Positions 1 through 9,565 are shown, counted from the first letter of the stretch. The stretch is DNA of 64,000 nucleotides from Sinorhizobium kostiense (GCF_017874595.1 NZ_JAGILA010000005.1:248001-312000); one strand, 5' to 3'. The notes: a model not told the origin generated them from the sequence alone. Program-made: numbers and translations.

Positions 1-1801
1 CGCCTCCGGCCACAATTGGATGAGCGAGAAATGGCGTACGCGGCGCGGCCACATCTTTCTCGTACCCGGTGACAGCCCGGTCGGCTACCGCCTGCCGCTC
101 GGTTCGCTGCCCTACATTTCTCCCTCCAGCTATCCCTATATCAATCCGGTCGATCCGACAGTCCCGCGCGAGGCCTTGCCGGACTTCAGAGAAGAGAAGG
201 GGCGCGCGCAACCGCCGCGCTTCCGATCGTCCGACGAGCCGCATGCATCGCCGCCGCCTGTCCGCGACGAGATCGGCGGCGAAGTCCGCACCGCAATGAC
301 AGTCGAGCCGCGTGACGGCCGGCTCTGTGTCTTCATGCCGCCAACAACGAGCATCGAGGAATATCTCGACCTGATCGCCTCGACCGAACGCGCTGCGGCG
401 GAACTCGGCATGCCCGTGCATATCGAAGGCTACCCGCCGCGGTATGACGAACGCGTCAATGTGATCCGTGTCGCGCCGGATCCGGGCGTCATTGAAGTCA
501 ATATTCACCCGGCATCCAACTGGCGTGAATGCGTCGAAGTCACCACCGCTCTTTACGAGGAGGCACGCCAGAGCCGGCTCGGCGCCGACAAGTTCATGAT
601 CGATGGCCGCCATACGGGAACGGGCGGCGGCAACCATGTCGTCGTCGGCGGCCAGAACCCCAATGACAGCCCCTTCCTTCGCCGACCGGACCTCCTGAAG
701 AGCATCGTCCTCCACTGGCAACGTCACCCATCGCTCTCCTATCTCTTTTCCGGCCTCTTCATCGGACCGACCAGCCAGGCGCCACGCATCGACGAGGCGC
801 GCCATGATGCGCTCTACGAGCTGGAGATCGCGCTCGCCCAGGTGCCGACACCCGATACTGGCCGGCTGCCTCTCCCGTGGCTCATCGACCGGCTCTTCCG
901 CAACCTGCTCGTCGACGTCACCGGCAACACCCATCGCGCGGAGATCTGCATCGACAAGCTGTTCTCGCCGGACGGGCCGACCGGCCGGCTCGGCCTGGTT
1001 GAATTCCGAGGCTTCGAGATGCCGCCGAATGCGCGCATGTCGCTCGCCCAGCAATTGCTCGTGCGCGCCCTTATCGCCCGTTTCTGGAAAAACCCGGTCG
1101 AGGGCCGCTTCGTCCGCTGGGGCACGGCGTTGCACGACCGCTTCATGCTGCCGCACTACGTCTGGCAGGACTTCCTCGAAGTTCTCGCCGATCTCGGCGC
1201 CCACGGTTTCGATCTTCGTCCGGAATGGTTCAACGCGCAGCTCGAGTTCCGCTTCCCCTACTGCGGCGAAGTCGAATACGACGGCGCCAAGCTCGAGATA
1301 CGACAAGCGCTCGAACCGTGGCATGTGATGGGCGAACAGGGAGCGATCGGCGGTACGGTGCGATATGTCGATTCTTCCGTGGAACGCCTGCAGGTGAAGC
1401 TCGAGACCGCCAATCCCGATCGCTACACGGTCGCCTGCAACGGTCGGCCTGTGCCGCTTGCAAAAACGGGGCAGAACGGCATCGCCGTCGCGGGCGTTCG
1501 CTACAAAGCCTGGCAGCCGGCTTCAGGCCTTCATCCGGTGTTGCCGGTGAACACTCCCCTTACATTCGACGTTTATGATACATGGTCGAATCGGGCGATC
1601 GGCGGCTGCGTCTATCACGTTGCGCATCCGGGTGGGCGGAACTATGAGACTTTCCCGGTCAATGGCAATGAGGCCGAGGCGCGCCGGCTGGCGCGTTTCG
1701 AGCCCTGGGGCCACACAACGGGCATGTATCGACTGCAGAACGAGAGCCCATCCGCGGAATTTCCCCTGGCGCTCGACCTCAGGCGTCCGGCAGGAGTGTA
1801 A
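1..1801 (+). CDS. DUF2126 (transglutaminase-associated) protein, 3' part only
   Basis: The reading frame is already open at the first bases (codons run from base 2), so the true start lies upstream; the ATG at 20 is internal. About 599 residues of the C-terminal half are visible, against a usual family length near 1,100. The region contains the DUF2126-type glycine-rich motif [12 protein letters not shown] and many conserved Arg/Trp positions. In this family an N-terminal transglutaminase domain normally precedes DUF2126; here it would be outside the window. The stop TAA is followed directly by the ATG of the ATP-grasp/alpha-E gene at 1802, so the two are translationally coupled. The biochemical role is unknown. 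Genomic association suggests a peptide-bond or protein-modifying system together with the next two genes. Family assignment is firm; function is inference. Confidence 0.88.
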   Translation, partial: ASGHNWMSEKWRTRRGHIFLVPGDSPVGYRLPLGSLPYISPSSYPYINPVDPTVPREALPDFREEKGRAQPPRFRSSDEPHASPPPVRDEIGGEVRTAMTVEPRDGRLCVFMPPTTSIEEYLDLIASTERAAAELGMPVHIEGYPPRYDERVNVIRVAPDPGVIEVNIHPASNWRECVEVTTALYEEARQSRLGADKFMIDGRHTGTGGGNHVVVGGQNPNDSPFLRRPDLLKSIVLHWQRHPSLSYLFSGLFIGPTSQAPRIDEARHDALYELEIALAQVPTPDTGRLPLPWLIDRLFRNLLVDVTGNTHRAEICIDKLFSPDGPTGRLGLVEFRGFEMPPNARMSLAQQLLVRALIARFWKNPVEGRFVRWGTALHDRFMLPHYVWQDFLEVLADLGAHGFDLRPEWFNAQLEFRFPYCGEVEYDGAKLEIRQALEPWHVMGEQGAIGGTVRYVDSSVERLQVKLETANPDRYTVACNGRPVPLAKTGQNGIAVAGVRYKAWQPASGLHPVLPVNTPLTFDVYDTWSNRAIGGCVYHVAHPGGRNYETFPVNGNEAEARRLARFEPWGHTTGMYRLQNESPSAEFPLALDLRRPAGV

Positions 1802-4210
1802 ATGGCGAAGAAGCAAGCGGCCGAAGCGCAGGACAAACGTAGTGAGGAGCGCGATCCGGCGATCGGTTACCGCGTCCTGCCGGGTGTCGCCGACGAGATG
1901 CTCGATCCGCATGGCAATGTACGGCCCGTTTGGCAACGGCTGCTTGCGACCCTCGGCCGCATGGACGAGACGGAGCTCGTCAACCGCTTTGCCCGCGCCG
2001 ACCGATATCTGCGCGATGCCGGCGTTTTCTATCGCGCCTATGGCAAGGAGAGTTCGGAACGAAGCTGGCCCTTGTCGCACGTTCCCGTGCTGATCGATGA
2101 AGCGGAGTGGGCCGCAGTCTCCGAGGGGCTCATCCAGCGCGCCGAACTCCTGGAAAGGGTCGTCGCCGATATCTATGGCGAAGGCCGGCTGGTGCGAGAA
2201 GGCCTGCTGCCGCCGGCGCTCATCGCCGCCAATTCCCAGTTTCTGCGCCCGCTCGTCGGCGTCAGCCCGGCCGGCGGGCACTTCCTGCATTTCTGCTCTT
2301 TCGAGATCGGGCGCGGGCCCGACGGCAACTGGTGGGTGCTTTCGGACCGGACCGAGGCGCCCTCCGGCGCCGGCTTCGCACTCGAAAACCGCGTGGCAAC
2401 GGCGCGCGCCTTTTCCGACCTGTACGCGGAAACGCATGTGCGTCGGCTGGCGGGCTTCTTCGGTGCGTTCCGCGACGCGCTGCAGGCGCGAAAGCAGCAC
2501 CCGGACGACCGCATCGCGGTGCTCTCGCCGGGGATCGCGAACGAGACCTATTTCGAACACGCCTATATTGCCCGCTATCTCGGCTTCATGTTGCTCGAGG
2601 GCGAGGACCTGACCGTCGTCGGCGGCCGGGTGATGGTGCGCACCGTCGCGGGCCTGAAGCCCGTCGGCGTGCTCTGGCGCCGCCTCGACGCTTCCTTCGC
2701 CGACCCGTTGGAACTCAATCAATCCTCGCAGATCGGCACGCCCGGTATAGTCGAGGCGCTGAGGGCGGGCAGCGTCTCGATCGTCAACGCGCTTGGCTCC
2801 GGAATTCTGGAGACGCGCGCGCTTCTCGCCTTCATGCCGGCGATCTGTCGCCAGTTGCTTGGCGAAGAGCAGAAGCTGCCGTCGATCGCGACCTGGTGGT
2901 GCGGCCAGAAATCCGAGCGTGAGCATGTCGCCGCCAACATCGAGGACATGGTCATCGGCCCGGCCTATTCGACGCGCCCCTTCTTCGACGACGATGGCCT
3001 GTCGGTGCTTGGCGCGTCGCTTCGCGACACGGCCAAGGCTTCCGTTGCCGAGTGGCTGGCAACGGACGGTGGCAAGCTGGTGGGACAGGAGGTCGTCACG
3101 CTTTCGACGACACCCGCCTGGGTTCGCGGCCGGCTAACGCCCCGGCCGATGAGTCTCCGGGTCTTTGCCGCGCGCACTCGCGAGGGCTGGCAGATCATGC
3201 CGGGCGGCTTCGCCCGCATCGGTTCAGGCGACGACGTGGCCGCTATCGCGATGCAGTCCGGCGGCACCGCCGCCGATGTCTGGATCGTCAGCGATAAGCC
3301 GGTCGAGCGTACGACGCTACTCCCGACCGAGGAGAGCTTCACCCGCAACCTTCCGGGCAGCCTGCCGAGCCGCGCGGCCGACAACCTCTTCTGGCTCGGC
3401 CGCTACATCGAGCGGGCGGAGGGCGCGCTTCGGATCCTGCGCGCCTGGCACAGTCGTTTTGCCGAGGCGGCCGATGCCGACATGCCGTTGCTCAAGGACG
3501 TGAGCGACTATCTTGCCGCCCTCGATATCAAAACGCGCCAACCGGTGCCCGACACCCTGCTTTCCGATATCGCCAGCGCGCTCTTCAGCGCCGGCAATAT
3601 CCGCGACCGCTTCTCGCCCGATGGCTGGCTCGCGCTCAACGACCTGTCGAAGACGGCACGCAAGTTCCATGCGACCGTACAGGCCGGGGACGATGCCTCG
3701 CATGCGATGACCATCCTTCTGCGCAAGCTCGCGGGTTTCGCCGGCCTCGTGCACGAGAACATGTACCGCTTCACCGGCTGGCGCTTTCTGTCGATTGGCC
3801 GCTATCTCGAGCGCGGACTGCATATGACGCGGCTGCTCGGGCACATGTCCGGGCCCGAAGCGCCCGACGGCGCGTACGACATGCTCTTGGAGATTGGCGA
3901 CAGCGTCATGACCCACCGGCGCCGTTACAACGTCAACACGGCGGCGGTGACCGTCACCGACCTCCTGGCGCTCGATCCGCTCAATCCGCGCTCGGTGCTG
4001 TACCAGTTGAACGAGATCAAGACAGAGGTCGAACTGCTGCCGAATGCCTTCGTCAACGGCCAGATGTCGCCCTTCTACCGGGAAACCATGCGGCTTCATT
4101 CTGGCCTTGCCGTGATGACGCCGGAAGCGATGACGGCGACGGTCTATAAACGGCTGGAGCAGGACCTCGAAAGGCTGTCAGACCTGCTCGCTCAGACCTA
4201 TCTCGGGTAA
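1802..4210 (+). CDS. Circularly permuted ATP-grasp / alpha-E fusion protein
   Basis: An 802-residue protein. Residues 1 to about 480 match the circularly permuted ATP-grasp family (COG2308), which is predicted to ligate amino or peptide substrates using ATP. From about residue 523 the alpha-helical alpha-E domain (COG2307) begins with its signature DNLFWLGRYIERAE and runs to the end. In many bacteria these are two separate adjacent genes; here they are fused, which argues that they act in one complex. The start ATG directly follows the TAA of the DUF2126 gene, with no intergenic bases. A transglutaminase gene follows at 4352. Domain identity is well supported. The substrate and product are unknown, and the proposed peptide ligase role comes from comparative genomics of the family. 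Confidence 0.9.
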   Translation: MAKKQAAEAQDKRSEERDPAIGYRVLPGVADEMLDPHGNVRPVWQRLLATLGRMDETELVNRFARADRYLRDAGVFYRAYGKESSERSWPLSHVPVLIDEAEWAAVSEGLIQRAELLERVVADIYGEGRLVREGLLPPALIAANSQFLRPLVGVSPAGGHFLHFCSFEIGRGPDGNWWVLSDRTEAPSGAGFALENRVATARAFSDLYAETHVRRLAGFFGAFRDALQARKQHPDDRIAVLSPGIANETYFEHAYIARYLGFMLLEGEDLTVVGGRVMVRTVAGLKPVGVLWRRLDASFADPLELNQSSQIGTPGIVEALRAGSVSIVNALGSGILETRALLAFMPAICRQLLGEEQKLPSIATWWCGQKSEREHVAANIEDMVIGPAYSTRPFFDDDGLSVLGASLRDTAKASVAEWLATDGGKLVGQEVVTLSTTPAWVRGRLTPRPMSLRVFAARTREGWQIMPGGFARIGSGDDVAAIAMQSGGTAADVWIVSDKPVERTTLLPTEESFTRNLPGSLPSRAADNLFWLGRYIERAEGALRILRAWHSRFAEAADADMPLLKDVSDYLAALDIKTRQPVPDTLLSDIASALFSAGNIRDRFSPDGWLALNDLSKTARKFHATVQAGDDASHAMTILLRKLAGFAGLVHENMYRFTGWRFLSIGRYLERGLHMTRLLGHMSGPEAPDGAYDMLLEIGDSVMTHRRRYNVNTAAVTVTDLLALDPLNPRSVLYQLNEIKTEVELLPNAFVNGQMSPFYRETMRLHSGLAVMTPEAMTATVYKRLEQDLERLSDLLAQTYLG

Positions 4211-4252
4211 TATCTAATGAATCGAGATGGAGACGTAGAGCCAAATGGAATT

Positions 4253-4309
4253 AGCCCCTCGCCAACCCCTCCTCACGAGGGGGAGGGGCTTTGGTGTTGG
4301 GGAGGGGCT
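4253..4309. repeat. GC-rich REP-like hairpin (family A)
   Basis: AGCCCCTC at 4253-4260 pairs with GAGGGGCT at 4302-4309, and an inner CCCCTCC/GGAGGGG stem lies at 4266-4288. The element sits in the 141-base gap between the ATP-grasp and transglutaminase genes. Similar CCCCTCCCC/GGGGAGGGG units recur at 53978-54107, so it is a dispersed short repeat. It has no T-run. Confidence 0.65.
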
Positions 4310-4351
4310 TCCTCCTCGCATCGAAACAGCCTCGCGTGTTAATGGAGAGCG

Positions 4352-5239
4352 ATGGTTCCGATGCTCTACGACATCAACCTGAAGATCACCTATCGCTATG
4401 AGGTTCCGGTCAGCGGCGGACGTCATCTCGTCCGGGTCCTGCCCGTCTCGATCCCTGGGCGTCAGCGGCTTATCGCCGGGTCGGTGACCTGTCAGCCGGC
4501 GCCCTTCGAGCGCTCCGAAAGCGTCGACTTCTTCGCAAATCCGACCACTTCCATCCTGTTCCGAACGGTTCACGACCACCTGATAATCCGCATGCAGGCG
4601 CGGGTGCAGGCGGAGGCGAACGCGCCCTCCGCCGATCTTTCGCCGCCGCTTGCCGCCCTGCCGGCAGAGCTTGCCGCCTGCTGGTCGATCGACGCCGAAT
4701 CCCCCCACCATTTCTTGGGCCCGACTCCGTTGCTCGGGCAGGTCCCGGAAATCGCCGCCTATGCGCGCGGGCTCGTCCGCGACGGCATGACCGTGCGCGA
4801 GATCGGCCTCGCCATCTGCGAGCGCATCCACCGCGACTTCGCCTATGACTCCGACGCGACCACAGTCACGACGACGCCGGACCAGTCCTTCAAGCTGAAG
4901 CGCGGCGTGTGCCAGGATTTCACCCATGTGATGATCGTCGCGCTGCGCAGCTTGGGCATTCCGGCCGGTTACGTTAGCGGATTTCTTAGGACCCTGCCGC
5001 CGCCTGGCCAGGAGCGCCTCGAAGGCGCCGACGCCATGCATGCCTGGGTCCGCTTCTGGTGCGGCATGACAGGCGGCTGGATGGAACTGGACCCGACGAA
5101 CAACATCCCGGCCGGGACCGACCACATCATCGTCGGCCATGGCCGCGACTACGCCGATGTGGCGCCGGTGATCGGCATCCTGAAGAGCTACGGCAGCCAG
5201 ACGACCGAACAGGCGGTCGACGTCATTCCGCTCGAGTGA
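4352..5239 (+). CDS. Transglutaminase-like cysteine protease-fold protein
   Basis: A 295-residue COG1305-type protein. Residues 1 to about 85 form the beta-rich N-terminal domain (Bact_transglu_N) and the transglutaminase core follows. The triad is visible: Cys187 in GVCQDF, His230 in MHAWV and Asp247 in LDPTNN. There is no signal peptide, so it is probably cytoplasmic. The start at 4352 is preceded by GGAG five bases upstream; the ATG at 4361 is less well spaced. It is the third gene of the DUF2126/ATP-grasp/alpha-E cluster, separated from it by a hairpin repeat. The family may hydrolyse or form isopeptide-type bonds. The natural substrate is not known. Confidence 0.9.
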   Translation: MVPMLYDINLKITYRYEVPVSGGRHLVRVLPVSIPGRQRLIAGSVTCQPAPFERSESVDFFANPTTSILFRTVHDHLIIRMQARVQAEANAPSADLSPPLAALPAELAACWSIDAESPHHFLGPTPLLGQVPEIAAYARGLVRDGMTVREIGLAICERIHRDFAYDSDATTVTTTPDQSFKLKRGVCQDFTHVMIVALRSLGIPAGYVSGFLRTLPPPGQERLEGADAMHAWVRFWCGMTGGWMELDPTNNIPAGTDHIIVGHGRDYADVAPVIGILKSYGSQTTEQAVDVIPLE

Positions 5240-5247
5240 ACCAATTT

Positions 5248-5266
5248 GGCACGTCTGTGCCTTTTT
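5248..5266 (+). terminator. Intrinsic terminator after the transglutaminase gene
   Basis: GGCAC, loop GTCT, GTGCC, then TTTTT. It starts eight bases after the transglutaminase stop and closes the cluster, separating it from the TadG-like gene. Confidence 0.75.
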
Positions 5267-5445
5267 AGTTCTGGGCGAGACACTTCAAGACCCAGTGGAA
5301 ATGAGTGGCTTTCCGCTCGCTCCGTAAAATTGCACCCAACGGATCAACGCGGTGGTAACGCATCACCGGTAGCGTCGCACTACGAACGCTTACAAGGTGT
5401 GGGGCTGCGCGAAAAATGGGAAGTCGATCGACTGCGGGATCCTTC

Positions 5446-6732
5446 ATGAAGATGCTCAAGGATCGGGGCGGCAATTTCGGCATGATGACGGCATTGCTGT
5501 TGGTGCCCATCGGAGCCACCGCGGGGCTCGCCCTGGATTTCAGTGCCGCCCTGATGGCCAAGAGTGAGCTTCAGGGGGCCGCCGACGCGGCGGTCTTGGG
5601 CGCAATTGCTGAAAGCTCCGCCGGCGTGACCGAGGCTCTTGAAATGTCCGGGAACGGAACTGTGCAGCTGAGCGAGACGGATGCGTTCAAGTTCTTCGAG
5701 AGCCAGTTCGCTGCAAATACCTATTTCACCCTGCTGGACGCGGACGCAACAGTCATCAAGGAAGACAACAAGCTGAAGGCAGTCTTCACTTACAGGGCGT
5801 CTGTGCCGACCTCTCTGTCGAGAATTCTCGGGAAGGAAAGCATCGAGATCTCCGGATCCGCCACTGCGGAATTCGAGACCGAGACGTATCGCGATTTCTA
5901 CCTCTTACTGGACAATACACCTTCAATGGGCGTTGGGGCGACGCCAGCCGATGTCAACAAGATGGTCGCCAGTACGCCCGACCAGTGCGCCTTTGCTTGT
6001 CACATCGTCAAGAATGGCGTCGAAGACAAGAAGAGCTACTACAATCTGGCAAAGAAGCTTGGCGTAACCGTCCGTATCAATGTCGTTGCCAAAGCGACTG
6101 CGAGCCTGATGGACACCGCAATGGCGTCCCGAAAAAGTTCGAATCAATACCGCATGGCGGTATACACGTTCGGCCAAAAGGCCGAGGACACGAAACTGCT
6201 GGAAGTCTCGCCGCTGACCGTCAACCTGTCCGACGCGAAGAAGAAGGCTTCGCTGATCGATCTCATGTCGATTCCTTACCAGGGCTATGACAACGACCAG
6301 CAGACTGATTTCGATCGCGCCCTGACGCAAATCGCCGCAAAAATGGGAGAGCCGGGTTCCGGGCTGACCGCCAGTTCGCCGGAAAAGATCATCTTCTTTG
6401 TCTCCGATGGGGTCGGCGACAGCTATAAGCCCACGACATGCACGAAGAAAACCACAGAAGGGCGCTGCCAGGAGCCGATCGATACGAAGTACTGCGCGGC
6501 CCTGAAGGCGAAGGGCTACAAGATCGCCGTGCTCTACACGACCTATCTGCCTCTCCCGACGAATGGCTGGTACAAAAAATGGATCATGCCGTTCCAATCT
6601 GAGATTGGCGAGAAAATGCAGGAGTGTGCAACCTCGGGCCTTTTCTTTGAGGTCTCTCCCACCGAAGGCATCAGCGACGCCATGAGCGCCCTCTTCAAGA
6701 AGATAATCAGCGCGCCACGGCTGACCGGTTGA
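5446..6732 (+). CDS. TadE/TadG-like protein with von Willebrand A domain
   Basis: A 428-residue protein if started at the ATG at 5446; an ATG at 5416 would add ten residues. The N-terminus carries the TadE/TadG signature: a short charged head with GGNFGMM, one hydrophobic helix and then LDFSAALMAKSELQGAADAA. After about residue 145 a von Willebrand A fold follows with a metal site of the DxTxS type (LLLDNTPSMG) and a later FFVSDGVGD. Such proteins are anchored in the inner membrane with the bulk outside, and TadG-like members accompany Flp pilus systems. No tad/cpa genes are in the window, so this is an isolated member; its role is unassigned. Several Cys pairs in the A domain suggest disulfides in the periplasm. 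Confidence 0.85.
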   Translation: MKMLKDRGGNFGMMTALLLVPIGATAGLALDFSAALMAKSELQGAADAAVLGAIAESSAGVTEALEMSGNGTVQLSETDAFKFFESQFAANTYFTLLDADATVIKEDNKLKAVFTYRASVPTSLSRILGKESIEISGSATAEFETETYRDFYLLLDNTPSMGVGATPADVNKMVASTPDQCAFACHIVKNGVEDKKSYYNLAKKLGVTVRINVVAKATASLMDTAMASRKSSNQYRMAVYTFGQKAEDTKLLEVSPLTVNLSDAKKKASLIDLMSIPYQGYDNDQQTDFDRALTQIAAKMGEPGSGLTASSPEKIIFFVSDGVGDSYKPTTCTKKTTEGRCQEPIDTKYCAALKAKGYKIAVLYTTYLPLPTNGWYKKWIMPFQSEIGEKMQECATSGLFFEVSPTEGISDAMSALFKKIISAPRLTG

Positions 6733-6777
6733 GCCCCTTTCGAGGGCCTGCATTGTCCGCACTTCCGCAAAGTCTGC

Positions 6778-6833
6778 TGCGACGATGAACCCTGCCGCCC
6801 GGCTTTTGTCGGGCGGCAACGTTCATCGTCGCA
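6778..6833. repeat. Long nested inverted repeat, possible terminator
   Basis: The outer arms TGCGACGATGAAC (6778-6790) and GTTCATCGTCGCA (6821-6833) are perfect complements. After a two-base mismatch on each side, the inner arms TGCCGCCCG and CGGGCGGCA enclose the loop GCTTTTGT. The stem is 22 bp in total. It lies 45 bases after the TadG-like stop. It lacks a T-run on either side. Confidence 0.8.
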
Positions 6834-6841
6834 CAGAACTT

Positions 6842-6867
6842 GATGCAAGCCGAAAGGGCCTTGCATC
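6842..6867. repeat. Second hairpin upstream of glgP
   Basis: GATGCAAG at 6842-6849 pairs with CTTGCATC at 6860-6867 across a ten-base loop. It lies nine bases after the large nested palindrome. Confidence 0.55.
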
Positions 6868-7005
6868 CGCGCCGCCATGCGCCGTATCAGCTCCCGCGTT
6901 GGAGGCATTTCACCCCCCGACATCGCCGCACATCTTTGGCCGAAATGCATCGCGGAGGCGTCAACACGTACGTCGCCGCTGTTTTAATCCTTTTAAAAAC
7001 ATCTG

Positions 7006-7020
7006 TTGCAAGCGCTTCGG
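7006..7020. promoter_or_regulatory. Possible LacI-family operator upstream of glgP
   Basis: TTGCAAGCGCTTCGG has the centre AAGCGCTT, a perfect 8-bp palindrome of the LacI-operator kind, about 85 bases before the glgP ATG. The outer positions are not symmetric, so it is only a candidate. Confidence 0.3.
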
Positions 7021-7102
7021 ATCGATGCATAAATTGGCCCTTGCCCCGGTCGGCTCCGGCCTGCGGTCTCCCAAATGCAACAAGGGTTTCTCAGTTTTGA
7101 TA

Positions 7103-9565
7103 ATGAATCGGCTCTCCACAACCGAACTGCCGCAGCCCGCACTGAGGTCTTCCGAACCGGGCCAGCTGGCGGTCGAGATCCTCGAGCGCCTGAAATACCG
7201 CATCGGCAAGGATCCGAAGGTTGCAAAGCCGCATGACTGGCTGACCGCCGCCATTCTGGTTGCGCGCGACCGCATCACCGATCGGTGGATGGAGTCGACG
7301 CGCAAGACCTATTCCACCGGAGCCAAGCGGGTCTATTATCTCTCGCTCGAATTCCTCATCGGGCGCCTGATGCGCGACGCGATGACCAATATCGGCCTGA
7401 TGGACGAGATGCGCGATGCGCTTGCCTCGCTCGGCGTCGATATCGACGTGGTCGCGGAACTCGAGCCCGACGCGGCACTCGGCAATGGTGGCCTCGGTCG
7501 CCTCGCCGCCTGTTTCATGGAATCCATGGCGACCGTCGACGTGCCCGCCTATGGTTACGGCATCCGCTACATGCACGGCCTCTTCCGACAGCAGATGGCC
7601 GACGGCTGGCAGGTCGAACTACCGGAAACTTGGCTGGCGCATGGCAACCCTTGGGAGTTCGAACGACGGGAAAGCTCCTACGAGATCGGTTTCGGCGGCA
7701 GCGTCGAAACCGTCAATCTCGACGAGGAAGTGCAGCGTTACGTCTGGAAGCCGGCGGAGCGGGTGATCGCGACGGCTTTCGATACGCCGGCAGTTGGCTG
7801 GCGGGCGACCCGCGTCAATACGCTGAGGCTCTGGGCCGCGCAGCCGATCGATCCGATTCTTCTCGATGCCTTCAACGCCGGCGACCATATCGGCGCGCTG
7901 CGCGAAAGCAACAAGGCGGAGAGCCTGACGCGCGTGCTCTATCCGGCCGATGCGACCTCGGCCGGGCAGGAATTGCGTCTCAGACAGGAATATTTCTTCT
8001 CCTCCGCCTCGCTTCAGGACATTCTGCGGCGGCATCTGCAGCAATATCCGGATTTCACTTCGCTACCGGATGCCGTTGCAATCCAGCTCAACGATACGCA
8101 TCCGGCAGTCTCCGTGGCGGAACTGGTCCGCCTGCTCACGGACGTTTACGGGCTCGATTTCGATCAGGCCTGGAACATCACCCGGCGAACCTTCGCCTAC
8201 ACCAACCACACGCTTCTGCCGGAAGCGCTGGAAAGCTGGCCGGTGCCGCTCTTCGAGCGGCTGCTTCCGCGCCACATGCAGATCGTCTACGCCATCAACG
8301 CCAAGATCCTGATCGAAGCGCGCAGGCAGAAACACGCGACCGACGAGCAGATCCGCAACATCTCGCTGATCGACGAGACGGGCGATCGGCGCGTGCGCAT
8401 GGGCAATCTGGCCTTTGTCGGCTCGCACTCGATCAACGGCGTCTCGGCGCTTCACACGGAACTGATGAAGGAGACGGTCTTCGCCGACCTGCATCGGATC
8501 TATCCGGAGCGGATCAACAACAAGACCAACGGCATCACGCCCCGCCGTTGGCTCATGCAATGCAATCCCGGCCTCTTCGCGCTTATCCGCGATGCGATTG
8601 GCGACGAGTTCATGGACAACACCGAGGCGCTACAGGCGCTCGACACCTTTGCGGACAAGGCGGAATTCCAGGAACAGTTCGCTGCCGTCAAGCGCGCCAA
8701 CAAGGTGAGACTGGCAAAGCTCGTTCAGGCGAGGCTCGGCATAAGGCTCGATCCCTCGGCGATGTTCGACATCCAAATCAAGCGCATCCACGAATACAAG
8801 CGGCAGTTGCTGAATATCATCGAGGCTGTCGCCCTTTACGACCAGATCAGGTCGCATCCTGAGCTCGACTGGGTGCCGCGCGTCAAGCTCTTCGCGGGCA
8901 AGGCGGCGCCAAGCTACCACAATGCCAAGCTGATCATCAAACTTGCCAATGATGTCGCCCGCGTCATCAACAACGACCCCGCCGTGCGGGGCCTGCTGAA
9001 GATCGTTTTCATCCCGAACTACAACGTCTCGCTGGCCGAAGTGATGGTGCCGGCGGCGGATCTTTCCGAACAGATCTCGACGGCCGGCATGGAAGCCTCG
9101 GGCACCGGCAACATGAAGTTCGCGCTGAACGGCGCACTGACGATCGGCACCCTCGACGGCGCCAATGTCGAGATGCGCGACTGGGTAGGCGAGGAGAACA
9201 TCAAGATCTTCGGCATGACCGCCGAAGAGGTGGCGAAGGCGCGCGCGGACGGGCACAACCCGCGCGCCGTCATCGAGGGCTCTCGCGAATTGTCGCAGGC
9301 GCTGGCTGCGATTGCCTCCGGCGTCTTCTCACCGGACGACCCCCACCGGTTCTCGGGCCTCGTCGACGGGCTCTACAGCCATGACTGGTTCATGGTCGCC
9401 GCCGACTTCGAGGCCTATGCCAAGGCCCAGCGCGAGGTCGACCAGCTCTGGACGACGCCGTCCTCTTGGTATTCCAAGGCGATCCGGAACACGGCCCGCA
9501 TGGGCTGGTTCTCCTCCGATCGCACAATCCGGCAATATGCCGGTGAAATCTGGAGCGCGGGATGA
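7103..9565 (+). CDS. glgP: Glycogen/maltodextrin phosphorylase
   Basis: An 820-residue GT35 enzyme that releases glucose 1-phosphate from alpha-1,4-glucan. The start at 7103 (MNRLSTTE) gives the normal family length; the frame stays open further upstream but without family similarity. The PLP-binding lysine is Lys672 in GTGNMKFALNGA. Other family blocks visible are LSLEFLIGRL near the N-terminus and IKRIHEYKRQLLN. It is the first gene of the glycogen operon. Its stop overlaps the glgB start by four bases (ATGA), so degradation and branching enzymes are co-translated. The cytoplasmic role is to mobilise stored glycogen. Confidence 0.96.
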   Translation: MNRLSTTELPQPALRSSEPGQLAVEILERLKYRIGKDPKVAKPHDWLTAAILVARDRITDRWMESTRKTYSTGAKRVYYLSLEFLIGRLMRDAMTNIGLMDEMRDALASLGVDIDVVAELEPDAALGNGGLGRLAACFMESMATVDVPAYGYGIRYMHGLFRQQMADGWQVELPETWLAHGNPWEFERRESSYEIGFGGSVETVNLDEEVQRYVWKPAERVIATAFDTPAVGWRATRVNTLRLWAAQPIDPILLDAFNAGDHIGALRESNKAESLTRVLYPADATSAGQELRLRQEYFFSSASLQDILRRHLQQYPDFTSLPDAVAIQLNDTHPAVSVAELVRLLTDVYGLDFDQAWNITRRTFAYTNHTLLPEALESWPVPLFERLLPRHMQIVYAINAKILIEARRQKHATDEQIRNISLIDETGDRRVRMGNLAFVGSHSINGVSALHTELMKETVFADLHRIYPERINNKTNGITPRRWLMQCNPGLFALIRDAIGDEFMDNTEALQALDTFADKAEFQEQFAAVKRANKVRLAKLVQARLGIRLDPSAMFDIQIKRIHEYKRQLLNIIEAVALYDQIRSHPELDWVPRVKLFAGKAAPSYHNAKLIIKLANDVARVINNDPAVRGLLKIVFIPNYNVSLAEVMVPAADLSEQISTAGMEASGTGNMKFALNGALTIGTLDGANVEMRDWVGEENIKIFGMTAEEVAKARADGHNPRAVIEGSRELSQALAAIASGVFSPDDPHRFSGLVDGLYSHDWFMVAADFEAYAKAQREVDQLWTTPSSWYSKAIRNTARMGWFSSDRTIRQYAGEIWSAG

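Larger units (their letters stand above)
6733..7102. other. 370-base gap holding two hairpins and the glg upstream region
   Basis: No convincing gene lies here. It contains a 56-base nested palindrome (6778-6833), a second hairpin (6842-6867) and an AT-richer stretch at 6975-7035 that probably includes the promoter of the glycogen operon. Confidence 0.6.
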
